A DNA stretch of 64,000 nucleotides from Bacteroidales bacterium (GCA_017645275.1 JAGCPH010000021.1:1-64000); one strand, 5' to 3'; shown: positions 17,405 through 25,499, counted from the stretch's first letter. Notes: generated by a model not told the origin, from the sequence alone. Numbers and translations: made by a program.

Positions 17405-17938
17405 TTATTTCACAGTTTTTACAAAGACACGTCCCATCTTCATGGCGTCGAGGCCTTCAATTTCTGCACCTGGTGAGAAGATGACGCTGTCGCCTGCCAC
17501 CGCCTTATTCATAGCCATGAGTATAGCTTCTTCTATGCTGTCGGCACGCATGATACCATCGCGCACGAGGCATCCCAAGGCGTTTTTAATCTGGTCGGTA
17601 TTTCTGCCGATGCAGATTATCGCTTTCACATGCTGACGCACCACCGAGATCATGTCCTCGTAGTCATCGTTGCCAGCAAAAGTAATCCACACTGCCTGTC
17701 CATTCAGGTTTTCAAGCGAGAACCAAGTAGCCGAGAGACTGTGAGCAGCGCAGTCGTTGACATAACTCACACCATTGCGCACCGTCACCAGCTCGTTGCG
17801 GTTTTTGATGCGCTCGCAGTCCACAAAACTGTTGCGTAAAGTCTCGCTGCGTGCATGGCAGATGCTCTCGTTGATGGTGAATGCCGTGGTGAAAATCTCT
17901 TTTCTTCTACCTTGTTTAGCCAACTGTTCTAATGTCAT
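17405..17938 (-). CDS. MurD-like protein reduced to the C-terminal Mur-ligase domain
   Basis: A 177-residue ORF exactly where murD lies in the dcw cluster (mraY-murD-ftsW). It aligns by eye only with the last part of MurD: LRNSFVDCERIK corresponds to the LxxFxxxEHRLE region, then GVSYVNDCAAHSLSATWFSL to GVxYINDSKATNxxSTWYAL, KAIICIGRN to KAxVxLGxN, and GDSVIFSPGAEIEG to GDxVLLSPxCASFD. The UDP-binding and ATPase domains (about 260 residues) are absent, and only 30 bases separate it from mraY, so no hidden fragment remains. The ligand motifs are changed: DSKATN is DCAAHS, GGxDKGND is AGNDDYED, SPxCASFD is SPGAEIEG. It cannot be a working D-glutamate ligase by itself. It is an intact frame tightly packed in the operon, so it is either a relic under decay or a retained domain with another role. 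Confidence 0.8.
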   Translation of the reverse strand: MTLEQLAKQGRRKEIFTTAFTINESICHARSETLRNSFVDCERIKNRNELVTVRNGVSYVNDCAAHSLSATWFSLENLNGQAVWITFAGNDDYEDMISVVRQHVKAIICIGRNTDQIKNALGCLVRDGIMRADSIEEAILMAMNKAVAGDSVIFSPGAEIEGLDAMKMGRVFVKTVK

Positions 17939-17968
17939 AATTACTTGTTTTATATGCTGTTAAAAAAC

Positions 17969-19249
17969 TTATCTTATCTTCAAAGTCAAAATTGCGATAG
18001 CCACCAAAATAATCGTCACAATCCAAAACCTGATGGTGATCTTCACCTCGTGATACAGGTTTTTTGGACCTTTATGAATCACCGTGGTGGTCGGATCAAG
18101 AGCGAGGACCTGGTCCATCGAGGTACGGAAATGGTCGTGGATAGGGGTGCGTTTCCACACTCTGCGATGCACTCCTTTTTTCTTTCCAGTCCTGAAATAG
18201 AACCTCTGGATGATGACTGAGCCGCTCTCTATTAGGAAGATGCCGCACATGATAGGCAGCAAAAGCTCTTTGTGGATGATGATTGCCGACACCGCGATGA
18301 TACCGCCGATGGTCAAGCTGCCTGTGTCGCCCATGAATACCTGTGCCGGGAATGAGTTGAACCACAGGAAGCCAATCAACGCACCGACAAAAGCAGCCAA
18401 AAACACAGCAACCTCCTCACTACCAGGGATATACATAATGTCCAGATAACCAGATAGCACCGCGTTACTAGAGAGATAGGCCAGAATACCTATGCCCAGA
18501 CCGATAATCGCGGAGTTACCCGCCGCCATGCCGTCCATGCCGTCGTTAAGGTTCGAGCCGTTCGAGACAGCTGCCACAACAAACACCGTCAAAGCGACGA
18601 AAAATATCCATCCGGCCCAGTATTTGTAAGGCTCGCCCATAAAATCGAACAAATTCGCATAGTTCAAGTTATGATTCTTTAAAAATGGTATCGTGGTTCT
18701 CGTCGACTTCACGTCAGGCGATTTGATGACGACCTCTTTATTGTCTTCAATCTTTACCTTAACATTCTCATTCATAACCACTTGCGGACTAAAACGCAGT
18801 GTCAGACCGACAATCAGGCCGAGCATCACCTGTCCAATGATCTTATACCAGCCGTTGAGACCGTCTTTTTTCTTCTTGAAAGTCTTAATATAATCGTCGG
18901 CGAAGCCTATTCCGCCAAGGATTATGGTGGTGATGAGCATCAAAATCATGTAGATGTTCGTGATCTTGCCGAAAAGCAGACATGGCACCAAAATGGAGGC
19001 GATGATGATGAGGCCGCCCATCGTCGGGACGCCTTTCTTACCAACGTTAAACGGGTCAATCTTGGCATCACGCTGTGTCTCAGAGATGTTGCGTCGTTTC
19101 ATCAAATCGATGAAAAAATTACCGAACCACACTGAAATCACCAGCGACACGATGATGGCGATGATGGCACGCACTGTGACGTACTCGAGCACACCAGCGC
19201 CCGGCAAATCGAATTTCAAACTCAGATATCTCCAGAAATAGTATAACAT
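17969..19249 (-). CDS. mraY: Phospho-N-acetylmuramoyl-pentapeptide transferase
   Basis: Integral membrane enzyme attaching phospho-MurNAc-pentapeptide to undecaprenyl phosphate (lipid I synthesis). Catalytic motifs are intact: FADDYIKTFKKKKDGLNGWYK (first Asp pair, about residue 115), NGSNLNDGMDGMAAG (about residue 225) and VFMGDTGSLTIGG (about residue 310), plus the HHR-type end region GVHRRVWKRTPIHDHF. At 426 residues it has the extra loop (about residues 160-200) usual for Bacteroidota enzymes. It lies 9 bases after murE. Confidence 0.97.
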   Translation of the reverse strand: MLYYFWRYLSLKFDLPGAGVLEYVTVRAIIAIIVSLVISVWFGNFFIDLMKRRNISETQRDAKIDPFNVGKKGVPTMGGLIIIASILVPCLLFGKITNIYMILMLITTIILGGIGFADDYIKTFKKKKDGLNGWYKIIGQVMLGLIVGLTLRFSPQVVMNENVKVKIEDNKEVVIKSPDVKSTRTTIPFLKNHNLNYANLFDFMGEPYKYWAGWIFFVALTVFVVAAVSNGSNLNDGMDGMAAGNSAIIGLGIGILAYLSSNAVLSGYLDIMYIPGSEEVAVFLAAFVGALIGFLWFNSFPAQVFMGDTGSLTIGGIIAVSAIIIHKELLLPIMCGIFLIESGSVIIQRFYFRTGKKKGVHRRVWKRTPIHDHFRTSMDQVLALDPTTTVIHKGPKNLYHEVKITIRFWIVTIILVAIAILTLKIR

Positions 19250-19258
19250 ATCTACCTC

Positions 19259-20674
19259 CTATTTTTCGTTAAAAGCATTTGCGAGTTCTTCCCTGTCGTC
19301 GAAATGGTGCTTCACACCTTTCACATCCTGATATGTCTCATGGCCCTTGCCAGCCACGAGTATGATGTCGCCTTTCTTTGCCAACGCCACCGCAGTGCGT
19401 ATAGCCTCACGACGGTCGGTGATGCACAACACTTTGTTGTAACACTCGCCAGGCACGCCAGCCTTCATCTGACTGATGATATCCTCCGGCTCCTCGAAAC
19501 GAGGGTTGTCGCTGGTGATGATGAGTCGGTCCGACAGCTTCACCGCTGCTGCAGCCATCTTCGGACGTTTGTCAGCGTCACGGTTGCCGCCTGCACCAGC
19601 CACGGTAATCAACGTCTCGTTGTGAGTGCGGATCTCATTAATGGTCGAGAGCACGTTCTCCAAGGCGTCTGGGGTATGTGCATAGTCGACAATGCCCACG
19701 ATGCCATCTTTCGATTTCACCATCTGGAAACGTCCCGACGCGCTGTGCAGCTTGCTCACCTCCTGCAAGACTTCGTCCTCAGGCATTCCAAGCAGTACGG
19801 CTGCACCGTAGATAGCCAACAGATTCGAGGCGTTGAAACGTCCTACAAGGTAAGTTGACACCGCTTTGCCGTTGACTTTCAGTTCCATGCCGTCGAAGTA
19901 GCTCTCCATCACGAGACCCTTGAAATCGGCGTCATGTTTTAATGAATATGTCTTCTTGACGGCCTTGGTGTTCTGCAACATCACCATGCCGTTCTTGTCG
20001 TCGAGGTTTGTCAAGGCAAATGCCGTTGCCGGAAGGTTGTCGAAAAATTTCTTCTTCGCATCACGGTAGTTTGCCAGTGTCTTATGATAATCGAGATGGT
20101 CTTGCGTCAGATTTGTAAAAATTCCTCCGTCGAAATGCAGTCCTGCGATGCGTTCCTGGTCGATAGAATGCGAGCTCACCTCCATGAAAGCGTATTCGCA
20201 GCCTGCCTCCACCATCTGGGCCAGCAACTCGTTGAGTTCCAGCTGGTCACCTGTGGTATGTGTCGATGGCACCACCTTCTTCCCGATGATGTTTTCTATC
20301 GTCGAGAGGAGTCCGCACACATAGCCGGCGTCAGTAAACAGGCGGTACAGCAGTGTCGCAATGGTCGTCTTGCCGTTGGTTCCCGTCACACCCACCAGAT
20401 GCAGCTTCTGTGAAGGGTTGCCGTAGTATTCCGAGGCGGCGAGGCCCAGTGCCTTGGCACTGTTTTCAACCATGAAATAACGTACACCGTTGGCCTGTTG
20501 CTCGGGCATCTGCTCGCAAACAATGGTCTTCGCGCCGTTCTCAATGGCCTTCGCAATGTAGTCATGACCGTCGACCTGTGTGCCGCGCACCGCGAAAAAC
20601 ACGCTGCCATCAGTGCATTTGCGTGAATCAAACTGCAAATCCTTTGCTGATTTTAATATTTCACCTATATTCAT
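19259..20674 (-). CDS. murE: UDP-MurNAc-L-Ala-D-Glu--meso-diaminopimelate ligase
   Basis: Cytoplasmic ligase adding the third stem residue. ATP loop VTGTNGKTTIATLLYRLF, carbamylated-Lys/Mg region EVSSHSIDQERI, and C-terminal SDNPRFEEPEDII: the DNPR motif marks meso-diaminopimelate-specific MurE, in line with dapD in this window. ATG 20674 is chosen because MNIGEILKSAKDLQFDSRK is the normal N-terminus; the longer reading adds residues encoded by the palindromic repeat region upstream. Even so, the first beta strands before DSRKC are about ten residues shorter than in typical MurE. Length 471. Confidence 0.95.
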   Translation of the reverse strand: MNIGEILKSAKDLQFDSRKCTDGSVFFAVRGTQVDGHDYIAKAIENGAKTIVCEQMPEQQANGVRYFMVENSAKALGLAASEYYGNPSQKLHLVGVTGTNGKTTIATLLYRLFTDAGYVCGLLSTIENIIGKKVVPSTHTTGDQLELNELLAQMVEAGCEYAFMEVSSHSIDQERIAGLHFDGGIFTNLTQDHLDYHKTLANYRDAKKKFFDNLPATAFALTNLDDKNGMVMLQNTKAVKKTYSLKHDADFKGLVMESYFDGMELKVNGKAVSTYLVGRFNASNLLAIYGAAVLLGMPEDEVLQEVSKLHSASGRFQMVKSKDGIVGIVDYAHTPDALENVLSTINEIRTHNETLITVAGAGGNRDADKRPKMAAAAVKLSDRLIITSDNPRFEEPEDIISQMKAGVPGECYNKVLCITDRREAIRTAVALAKKGDIILVAGKGHETYQDVKGVKHHFDDREELANAFNEK

Positions 20675-20694
20675 CTCAATAATATTTCTTATCC

Positions 20695-20724
20695 AGTACG
20701 GATAACGCATGCGTTATCCGTACT
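20695..20724. repeat. GCATGC-cored palindrome, copy 1 (ftsI-murE)
   Basis: A perfect 30-bp palindrome whose half is AGTACGGATAACGCA, centred on GCATGC. On the transcribed strand it begins within the ftsI stop codon (TAG at 20725-20723) and ends about 20 bases before the murE start. It belongs to the same family as the copies at 23238, 53000 and 53047. Confidence 0.85.
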
Positions 20725-22882
20725 ACACCTTTAACTTTAAAACAACAGTTTTCCCTTTCTCCAAATTCGTTCCGGCCTTCACACTTTGACTCTCCACCAA
20801 TCCTTTACCGCTAAATTGTGCCTTCCATCCCATGCTCTCAAGCAGATACACGGCGTCCATCACATTCATCCCTGTAAGGTCGGGCATCGTTTCATCTTCT
20901 ATTTCAACACTTTGGATGTTTACTCTTCCGTTGTTACCCTCACTCACCTTGACCCATTCCGAGGCCAAGTCGGCGTCAACCATGCCAATGTCGGCCATGT
21001 CACAGTATTCGCTCACGTCTTCGAAATATGCCATCGAGGCTTTGGTGTATTTGTCACAGTTGGCAGGCACGCTGTCGATGACATCCTCAACGCCCAATCT
21101 CGTGGCATACACCTTCTCCGCCACGTCTTTCAAAACCGGCGCCGACACCGAAGCACCATAGTATTTGCCGCCCATCGGGTTGATGATGATGACGGCACAC
21201 GAATATTTCGGCTTGTCAGCCGGGAAATACCCCACAAACGAGGCCGTGTAGTTCTTTTTGTTATATCCGCCGCCCGTCGAGATCTGTGCTGTACCAGTCT
21301 TGCCTGCTATCGGGAACGGACAGATGTTCAACGCCTTGGCGGTACCTTTCTCGACCACGCCACGGAGCAGCGACTGCAACGTCTTCACCGTCCTCTCGGA
21401 GCCGATATGCTCGTTGATGACTACTGGTTCGAACGTCTCAATCACCTCGTCGCCACGACGGATTTCCCTCACGAACTGAGGCTTCATCATCCTGCCGTTG
21501 TTAGCTATGGCGTTGTAATACGTCAGCAGCACCATCGGCGTCACCTTCAGTTCATAACCCATCGCCATACTCGGCAATGAGGTGAACGACCACTGCGGAC
21601 TGCTCGGACTCTTGATGTTGGCCCTACTCTCCTCGCCTTTCCATGCCAGATTCAGCGGCTCGTTAATCTTCGTCTTATAAATCAGATCGATAAATTTCTC
21701 AGGCTGATTCTCGAAATATTCAACCACGAGCTTCGAAAAAGCGATGTTCGACGACTCCCAGAATGCCTCTTCCACCGTCGGCTTGCCGCCTTTCACATGA
21801 TGAGAATCCCTCACATGATATGCATGTCCCTTACCGTTTTTGCTGTGCCAGACGTATGTCCAAGTGGTGGTAGGACCAAGGTCGAGCACCCTATGAATGT
21901 TGAAGTTAGGATCATTCTCCAGCAACGCCGTCATAGTGATGGCTTTGAATGTCGATCCAGGCTCCATGCTCTGTCCCAGCGCCACATTCCAGCGTTCCTC
22001 ATATTTCTTAGTTTTCGAGTTGTATTGCAGATTCGCCATCACCTCCACAAAACCCGTCTCCACGTCCATCATGATGACACATCCTTTCTCGGCCTCGTTC
22101 TCAATCAGACAACGCATCAAAGCCTCTTCCGCCACATCCTGCAACTCCACATCGATGGTTGTGTATACATCACAGCCACTCTGCGGATCCACATTTATCG
22201 ACGAAGGTATCTGTATCCTCTGACCGCCCGCCACACGACGCATCAGCTGATAACCCTCTTTGCCGTTAAGGATAGAGTCGTATTGGCCTTCAATGCCCAA
22301 AATACCTTTCTGATGCGGGTTGTCGGGATTAGTCTTCTCGGTACGACCCACAAAACGCTGTGCCAAAATGCCATACGGACGCTCCCTGATCATGCGTTTT
22401 TCGATATTCAAACCATTGGCATAACCACCCTTGCTGAACAATGGAAACGTTCTCAGACGCTCGTATTCATCAACCCTCAAATCCAAGGCAATCTCCACAT
22501 ACTTGCATTTTTCCCTGCGACCTCTTCTGAGCTGATTTTCAAAATACGACTTCGAATGGTTTTTAAACATCTTAACCAAACTGTCGGTCAAAGCATCAAT
22601 ATACTTGTCAAGTTCCTTTTCAGGCACTGAAGTGTAATCAAAATGTATGTTGTACAAAGGCACCGTCGTGGCCAGAAGCGTACCGTTTTTCGAATAAATA
22701 TTACCTCTGTCAGCAGAAACAGTATCAATTTTAATATCAACTTTACGCGCCTGCTCCAATAACTCCGCCCGCTGAACCGTCTGAATATGAATAATTCTGA
22801 CTACCACGGCGACTCCAAACAACAGGAACGCCAGGTACACGAGCAACACTCGCCACGACTCAGAAAAATTCATCTTATTCAT
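20723..22882 (-). CDS. ftsI: Septal peptidoglycan transpeptidase (FtsI/PBP3-type) with PASTA domain
   Basis: Class B penicillin-binding protein that cross-links septal peptidoglycan in the periplasm and pairs with FtsW. One N-terminal membrane anchor (VLLVYLAFLLFGVAVVVRII), a dimerisation region, and the transpeptidase domain with the active-site Ser in EPGSTFKAITM (about residue 311), SSN in WESSNIAFSK, and KTG in IAGKTGTAQIS. A single PASTA domain closes the protein (about residues 655-719, from DETMPDLTGMNVMDA). Length 719 is usual for the phylum. The stop codon overlaps a palindromic repeat. Confidence 0.95.
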   Translation of the reverse strand: MNKMNFSESWRVLLVYLAFLLFGVAVVVRIIHIQTVQRAELLEQARKVDIKIDTVSADRGNIYSKNGTLLATTVPLYNIHFDYTSVPEKELDKYIDALTDSLVKMFKNHSKSYFENQLRRGRREKCKYVEIALDLRVDEYERLRTFPLFSKGGYANGLNIEKRMIRERPYGILAQRFVGRTEKTNPDNPHQKGILGIEGQYDSILNGKEGYQLMRRVAGGQRIQIPSSINVDPQSGCDVYTTIDVELQDVAEEALMRCLIENEAEKGCVIMMDVETGFVEVMANLQYNSKTKKYEERWNVALGQSMEPGSTFKAITMTALLENDPNFNIHRVLDLGPTTTWTYVWHSKNGKGHAYHVRDSHHVKGGKPTVEEAFWESSNIAFSKLVVEYFENQPEKFIDLIYKTKINEPLNLAWKGEESRANIKSPSSPQWSFTSLPSMAMGYELKVTPMVLLTYYNAIANNGRMMKPQFVREIRRGDEVIETFEPVVINEHIGSERTVKTLQSLLRGVVEKGTAKALNICPFPIAGKTGTAQISTGGGYNKKNYTASFVGYFPADKPKYSCAVIIINPMGGKYYGASVSAPVLKDVAEKVYATRLGVEDVIDSVPANCDKYTKASMAYFEDVSEYCDMADIGMVDADLASEWVKVSEGNNGRVNIQSVEIEDETMPDLTGMNVMDAVYLLESMGWKAQFSGKGLVESQSVKAGTNLEKGKTVVLKLKV

Positions 22883-22885
22883 AAA

Positions 22886-23218
22886 CTATTTATCAGCTTT
22901 CTCTTTATAAATCACGATTCTTTTAACAGGCACCACCGATTCTTTTATCCCCTTGTGTTTCAATGCCTTATTCAACTCCGACTGCCTCGAAAGCCTCGTT
23001 ATCTCAGCCTGCAGCGAAACACTCTCAACCCTGCGGTTCTCAAGGAGCTTGCTCTTGTTTTTATAGTCGAGTCGCATATCCTCCGCCCAATAGGTGTTCG
23101 ATATGTAAAGCATCAGCAGAAAAGCCACATAGAGCACAAACGGCAGCTGTTTTCCCACCGAAAACTTGGAGAGCACGTCTCCGCCCAAATACTCATTGAA
23201 AAACGATTTCTTCTTCAT
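22886..23218 (-). CDS. FtsL-like cell division protein
   Basis: A 110-residue bitopic protein between rsmH and ftsI, the ftsL position. A basic cytoplasmic N-terminus (MKKKSFFNEYL) is followed by a single membrane helix (LPFVLYVAFLLMLYISNTYW) and a charged helix of coiled-coil type (YKNKSKLLENRRVESVSLQA). FtsL stabilises FtsB/FtsQ and activates FtsWI. The identification rests on topology and position, as FtsL sequences are barely conserved. ATG 23218 is the real start: an upstream ATG at 23248 exists only because it is part of the GCATGC palindrome. Confidence 0.8.
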   Translation of the reverse strand: MKKKSFFNEYLGGDVLSKFSVGKQLPFVLYVAFLLMLYISNTYWAEDMRLDYKNKSKLLENRRVESVSLQAEITRLSRQSELNKALKHKGIKESVVPVKRIVIYKEKADK

Positions 23219-23237
23219 ATTTCTTCTTATCCTGTAC

Positions 23238-23257
23238 GGACAAGGCATGCCTTGTCC
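23238..23257. repeat. GCATGC-cored palindrome, copy 2 (rsmH-ftsL)
   Basis: The perfect 20-bp palindrome GGACAAGGCATGCCTTGTCC, with GTAC/CTAC flanks extending it imperfectly. It starts immediately after the rsmH TAG stop (23260-23258), so the repeat flank supplies or abuts that stop codon, exactly as at ftsI. Confidence 0.85.
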
Positions 23258-24157
23258 CTACTTTAATTCTGCTATTCTCAATTTAGCACTTCTCGCACGG
23301 CTGTTTCTCGCAATCTCCTCGTCACTCGGCACTATCGGCTTGTGCGTGATTAATCTATAAGGAGTGTGGCGGTTCCCGAAGAAATCCTGCTCCACCTCGC
23401 CGTCAGCCTTGCCGCTGCGCATGAAATTCTTCACCAGACGGTCTTCCAGCGAATGATATGACATCACCACCAGTCTTCCACCAGGCTTCAAGATGTCGGC
23501 GCACTGCGACAAAAACACCTCAAGCACCTCCATCTCTTTGTTAACCTCAATCCTCAACGCCTGAAAAATCTGCGCCAGCACCTTGTTTTCCTGACCTTTC
23601 GGCAGATGCGAGGCAACAGCGTTTTTCAAATCGGTCGTCGTCTCAATCGGCTGCATATCTCTCGCCAATTCAATATCTCTGGCTATCGCCATCGCGTTTT
23701 TCAACTCGCCGTAACGAGAGAAAATGCTGGCCAAAGCCTCAACATCGTATGTGTTTACGATGTTCGCCGCATCCACCGGATCGTTCTGGTTCATGCGCAT
23801 GTCGAGGCGACCCTCAAAACGTGTCGAAAACCCCTTCTCCGGCGTGTCGAACTGATACGACGACACTCCCAAATCCGCCAAGATGCCGTCCACTTTAGCG
23901 TTTGCGTAAAGCTGTACGAAATTCTTCATGTATCTGAAATTCTGCGGGATGAACGTGAATCTGTCATCCACAAACGCATTCTTGGCAGCGTCAGCATCCT
24001 GGTCGAAAGCATAGAGGTGACCACCCTTAAGCTTCTCAAGGATAGCTCTCGAATGACCGCCACCACCAAACGTCACGTCAACATAGATGCCGTCCGGATT
24101 GATGTTCAGGCCATCGACACACTCGCTCAACAACACAGGATTATGATACATTTTCAA
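23258..24157 (-). CDS. rsmH: 16S rRNA (cytosine(1402)-N(4))-methyltransferase
   Basis: SAM-dependent methylase acting on the 30S P-site nucleotide C1402; formerly mraW. SAM motif I is YVDVTFGGGGHSRAIL (about residue 25), then AFDQDADA, ILADLGVSSYQFD (about residue 95), LDMRMNQ, and the C-terminal GGRLVVMSYHSLEDRLVKNFM. The 299-residue length is typical. It lies 8 bases after mraZ in the standard dcw order. Confidence 0.97.
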   Translation of the reverse strand: MKMYHNPVLLSECVDGLNINPDGIYVDVTFGGGGHSRAILEKLKGGHLYAFDQDADAAKNAFVDDRFTFIPQNFRYMKNFVQLYANAKVDGILADLGVSSYQFDTPEKGFSTRFEGRLDMRMNQNDPVDAANIVNTYDVEALASIFSRYGELKNAMAIARDIELARDMQPIETTTDLKNAVASHLPKGQENKVLAQIFQALRIEVNKEMEVLEVFLSQCADILKPGGRLVVMSYHSLEDRLVKNFMRSGKADGEVEQDFFGNRHTPYRLITHKPIVPSDEEIARNSRARSAKLRIAELK

Positions 24158-24165
24158 AAAACTTT

Positions 24166-24627
24166 CTACTCAAAATCAATATTTCCAAGTCGGTCCTCCA
24201 AAAGCTGCGAGAACTCGGCGTCGGTCATCTGGGCGTTGCTCTCGTCCATCTTCTCCTTTGCCCAAATCTGCATTCTGTCTGGTAATGAAGTTATCACAAC
24301 TTCCTTCACCATCGCGCATTTTTCGACCAAATCCTTCGGTATCTGCAGACGTCCGCTGCCGTCCATCTTCACCACCCTGGCACCTCCGTTGATGCGGCGC
24401 ATCATCATCAGGTTTTCCTTCTTGAATGGGTTCAGCTTACCGAGTTTGTCCTGCAATTTACGCCAATCGTCCATCCCGTACACGTCAAGACATGTCTCAA
24501 ACAGACCCGGACGCAGCACGAAACCGGCCTCAAGCTCCTCTCCCAGCTGTTCCTTGAAACCACTGGGCAAGAGCAATCTTCCCTTAGCGTCTAATTTGCA
24601 ATAATATTCACCAATCGGATAATTCAT
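24166..24627 (-). CDS. mraZ: Transcriptional regulator MraZ
   Basis: First gene of the dcw cluster and its autoregulator. Two swapped-hairpin SpoVT/AbrB-like domains are visible: GEYYCKLDAKGRLLLPSGFK (residues 6-25) and ARVVKMDGSGRLQIPKDLVE (about residues 83-102), each with the DxxGRLxxP core that contacts DNA. The family represses dcw transcription by binding direct TGGG repeats at its own promoter; such repeats are present here at 24669-24683. Length 153 is normal. Confidence 0.95.
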   Translation of the reverse strand: MNYPIGEYYCKLDAKGRLLLPSGFKEQLGEELEAGFVLRPGLFETCLDVYGMDDWRKLQDKLGKLNPFKKENLMMMRRINGGARVVKMDGSGRLQIPKDLVEKCAMVKEVVITSLPDRMQIWAKEKMDESNAQMTDAEFSQLLEDRLGNIDFE

Positions 24628-24649
24628 TTGTATACAAATTTTTCAGGTT

Positions 24650-24684
24650 GTAAAATTATACATTTTTTCCCACTTATTCCCACT
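24650..24684 (-). promoter_or_regulatory. dcw promoter with two MraZ operator repeats
   Basis: Read on the minus strand, GTGGGAATAAGTGGGA places two GTGGG units exactly 10 bp apart (24683-24679 and 24673-24669), matching the known MraZ recognition pattern TGGG repeated at 10-bp spacing (usually three copies). A TAATTTTAC box (24658-24650), an imperfect TAnnTTTGC, lies 10 bases further on, 22 bases before the mraZ ATG. Confidence 0.65.
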
Positions 24685-24708
24685 TTTTAACAAAAATTTT
24701 CAAAAAAT

Positions 24709-24748
24709 TTATCAACAGAGTTATCAACATCCAAAAAAGTTATTAACA
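24709..24748. promoter_or_regulatory. Cluster of DnaA-box-like sequences between mraZ and engB
   Basis: TTATCAACA occurs at 24709-24717 and 24721-24729, and TTATTAACA at 24740-24748, all in the same orientation. TTATCAACA differs from the consensus DnaA box TTATCCACA at one position. The cluster lies directly upstream of the MraZ sites. It may let DnaA influence division-cluster transcription, but AT-rich DNA yields such matches by chance and no origin features accompany them. Confidence 0.35.
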
Positions 24749-24755
24749 ACCGCCC

Positions 24756-24783
24756 TGTCATTCCGAGCGAAGTCGAGGAATCT
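24756..24783. repeat. Dispersed intergenic repeat (GTCATTCCGAGCGAAG type), copy A
   Basis: GTCATTCCGAGCGAAGTCGA followed by GGAATCT is a partly palindromic repeat of a kind frequently scattered between genes in Bacteroidota genomes. A related, longer copy lies at 62962-62999. Confidence 0.6.
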
Positions 24784-24820
24784 CATTCAAATTATTATAT
24801 TTATGTTTGATTTTTTTTTA

Positions 24821-24829
24821 TAACTTTGC
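24821..24829 (+). promoter_or_regulatory. Promoter -7 box for engB
   Basis: TAACTTTGC matches TAnnTTTGC, 18 bases before ATG 24848. Confidence 0.65.
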
Positions 24830-24847
24830 ATCGAAAAAAGTAGCATC

Positions 24848-25450
24848 ATGATCATCAAATCTGCGTCATTTCTGCAAAGCAACACCGACACTGCCAAGCT
24901 TCCGAAACCCACGAAGCCTGAATACGCCTTCATCGGACGCTCCAACGTGGGCAAATCGTCGCTCATCAACATGCTGACGGGCAACGGCAAACTCGCGAAA
25001 GTGTCAGCCACACCAGGCAAAACCATCACCATCAACCACTTCATCATCAACGACGAATGGTATCTCGTGGACCTGCCTGGCTACGGCTTCGCCAAACGCT
25101 CGCAGAAAGAACGTGAGAAATGGAAAGGGATGCTCGACGCGTATATCCTTGGCCGTCAAAACCTTGTGGCGACATTCGTCCTGGTTGACAGCCGCATCGA
25201 GCCACAGAAAATCGATCTTGATTTCATTTCAAATCTTGGCGAAAATCAGGTTCCTTTCGTCATCGTTTTCACAAAAGCCGACAAACTGAGCGGCAAGCAG
25301 CTCTCAGAAAACGTCGCTAACTACAAGAAAAAACTTTTGGAAGAATGGGAAGAACTCCCAACAATAATTGTCACCTCCTCCGAAAAAGGCACCGGAAAAG
25401 AGGAAATTCTGGATTTAATCGAAAAATATAATAAAGACTTTAATCTTTAA
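24848..25450 (+). CDS. engB: Ribosome biogenesis GTPase YihA/YsxC/EngB
   Basis: Small GTPase needed for late 50S subunit assembly. G1 loop [15 protein letters not shown] (about residue 31), switch region with the TPGKT motif, G3 [12 protein letters not shown]4 FTKADKLS and G5 TSSEKGTG are all present in order. Length 200 is typical. It is divergently transcribed from mraZ with its own promoter, separated from the dcw promoter by the DnaA-like boxes and a dispersed repeat. Confidence 0.96.
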   Translation: MIIKSASFLQSNTDTAKLPKPTKPEYAFIGRSNVGKSSLINMLTGNGKLAKVSATPGKTITINHFIINDEWYLVDLPGYGFAKRSQKEREKWKGMLDAYILGRQNLVATFVLVDSRIEPQKIDLDFISNLGENQVPFVIVFTKADKLSGKQLSENVANYKKKLLEEWEELPTIIVTSSEKGTGKEEILDLIEKYNKDFNL

Positions 25451-25499
25451 ACTCCAAACTTTATAACTACTCTAAACTCTACACTCTCAACTCTCAACT
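25451..25499. repeat. Degenerate short repeats (CTAAACT/CTCAACT units), left of def
   Basis: A run of 7-base-like units (actccaaact, actctaaactc, ctcaactctcaact) fills the gap between the convergent engB and def genes. It shares AACTACTCTAAACT with the array on the other side of def (26076-26140). Confidence 0.55.

Noticed and set aside
17939-17968. Possible frameshifted N-terminal half of murD
   Set aside because: Only 30 bases lie between mraY and the MurD-like ORF, so no N-terminal fragment can be there in any frame.
20675-20710. Longer MurE start (MRYPYWIRNIIE)
   Set aside because: The ATG belongs to the GCATGC palindrome and the added residues do not resemble MurE.
24709-24748. Chromosomal origin of replication
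   Set aside because: Only three weak DnaA-like boxes, no dnaA or parAB/gidA-type neighbours and no AT-rich unwinding array with clear phasing; kept only as possible regulatory sites.
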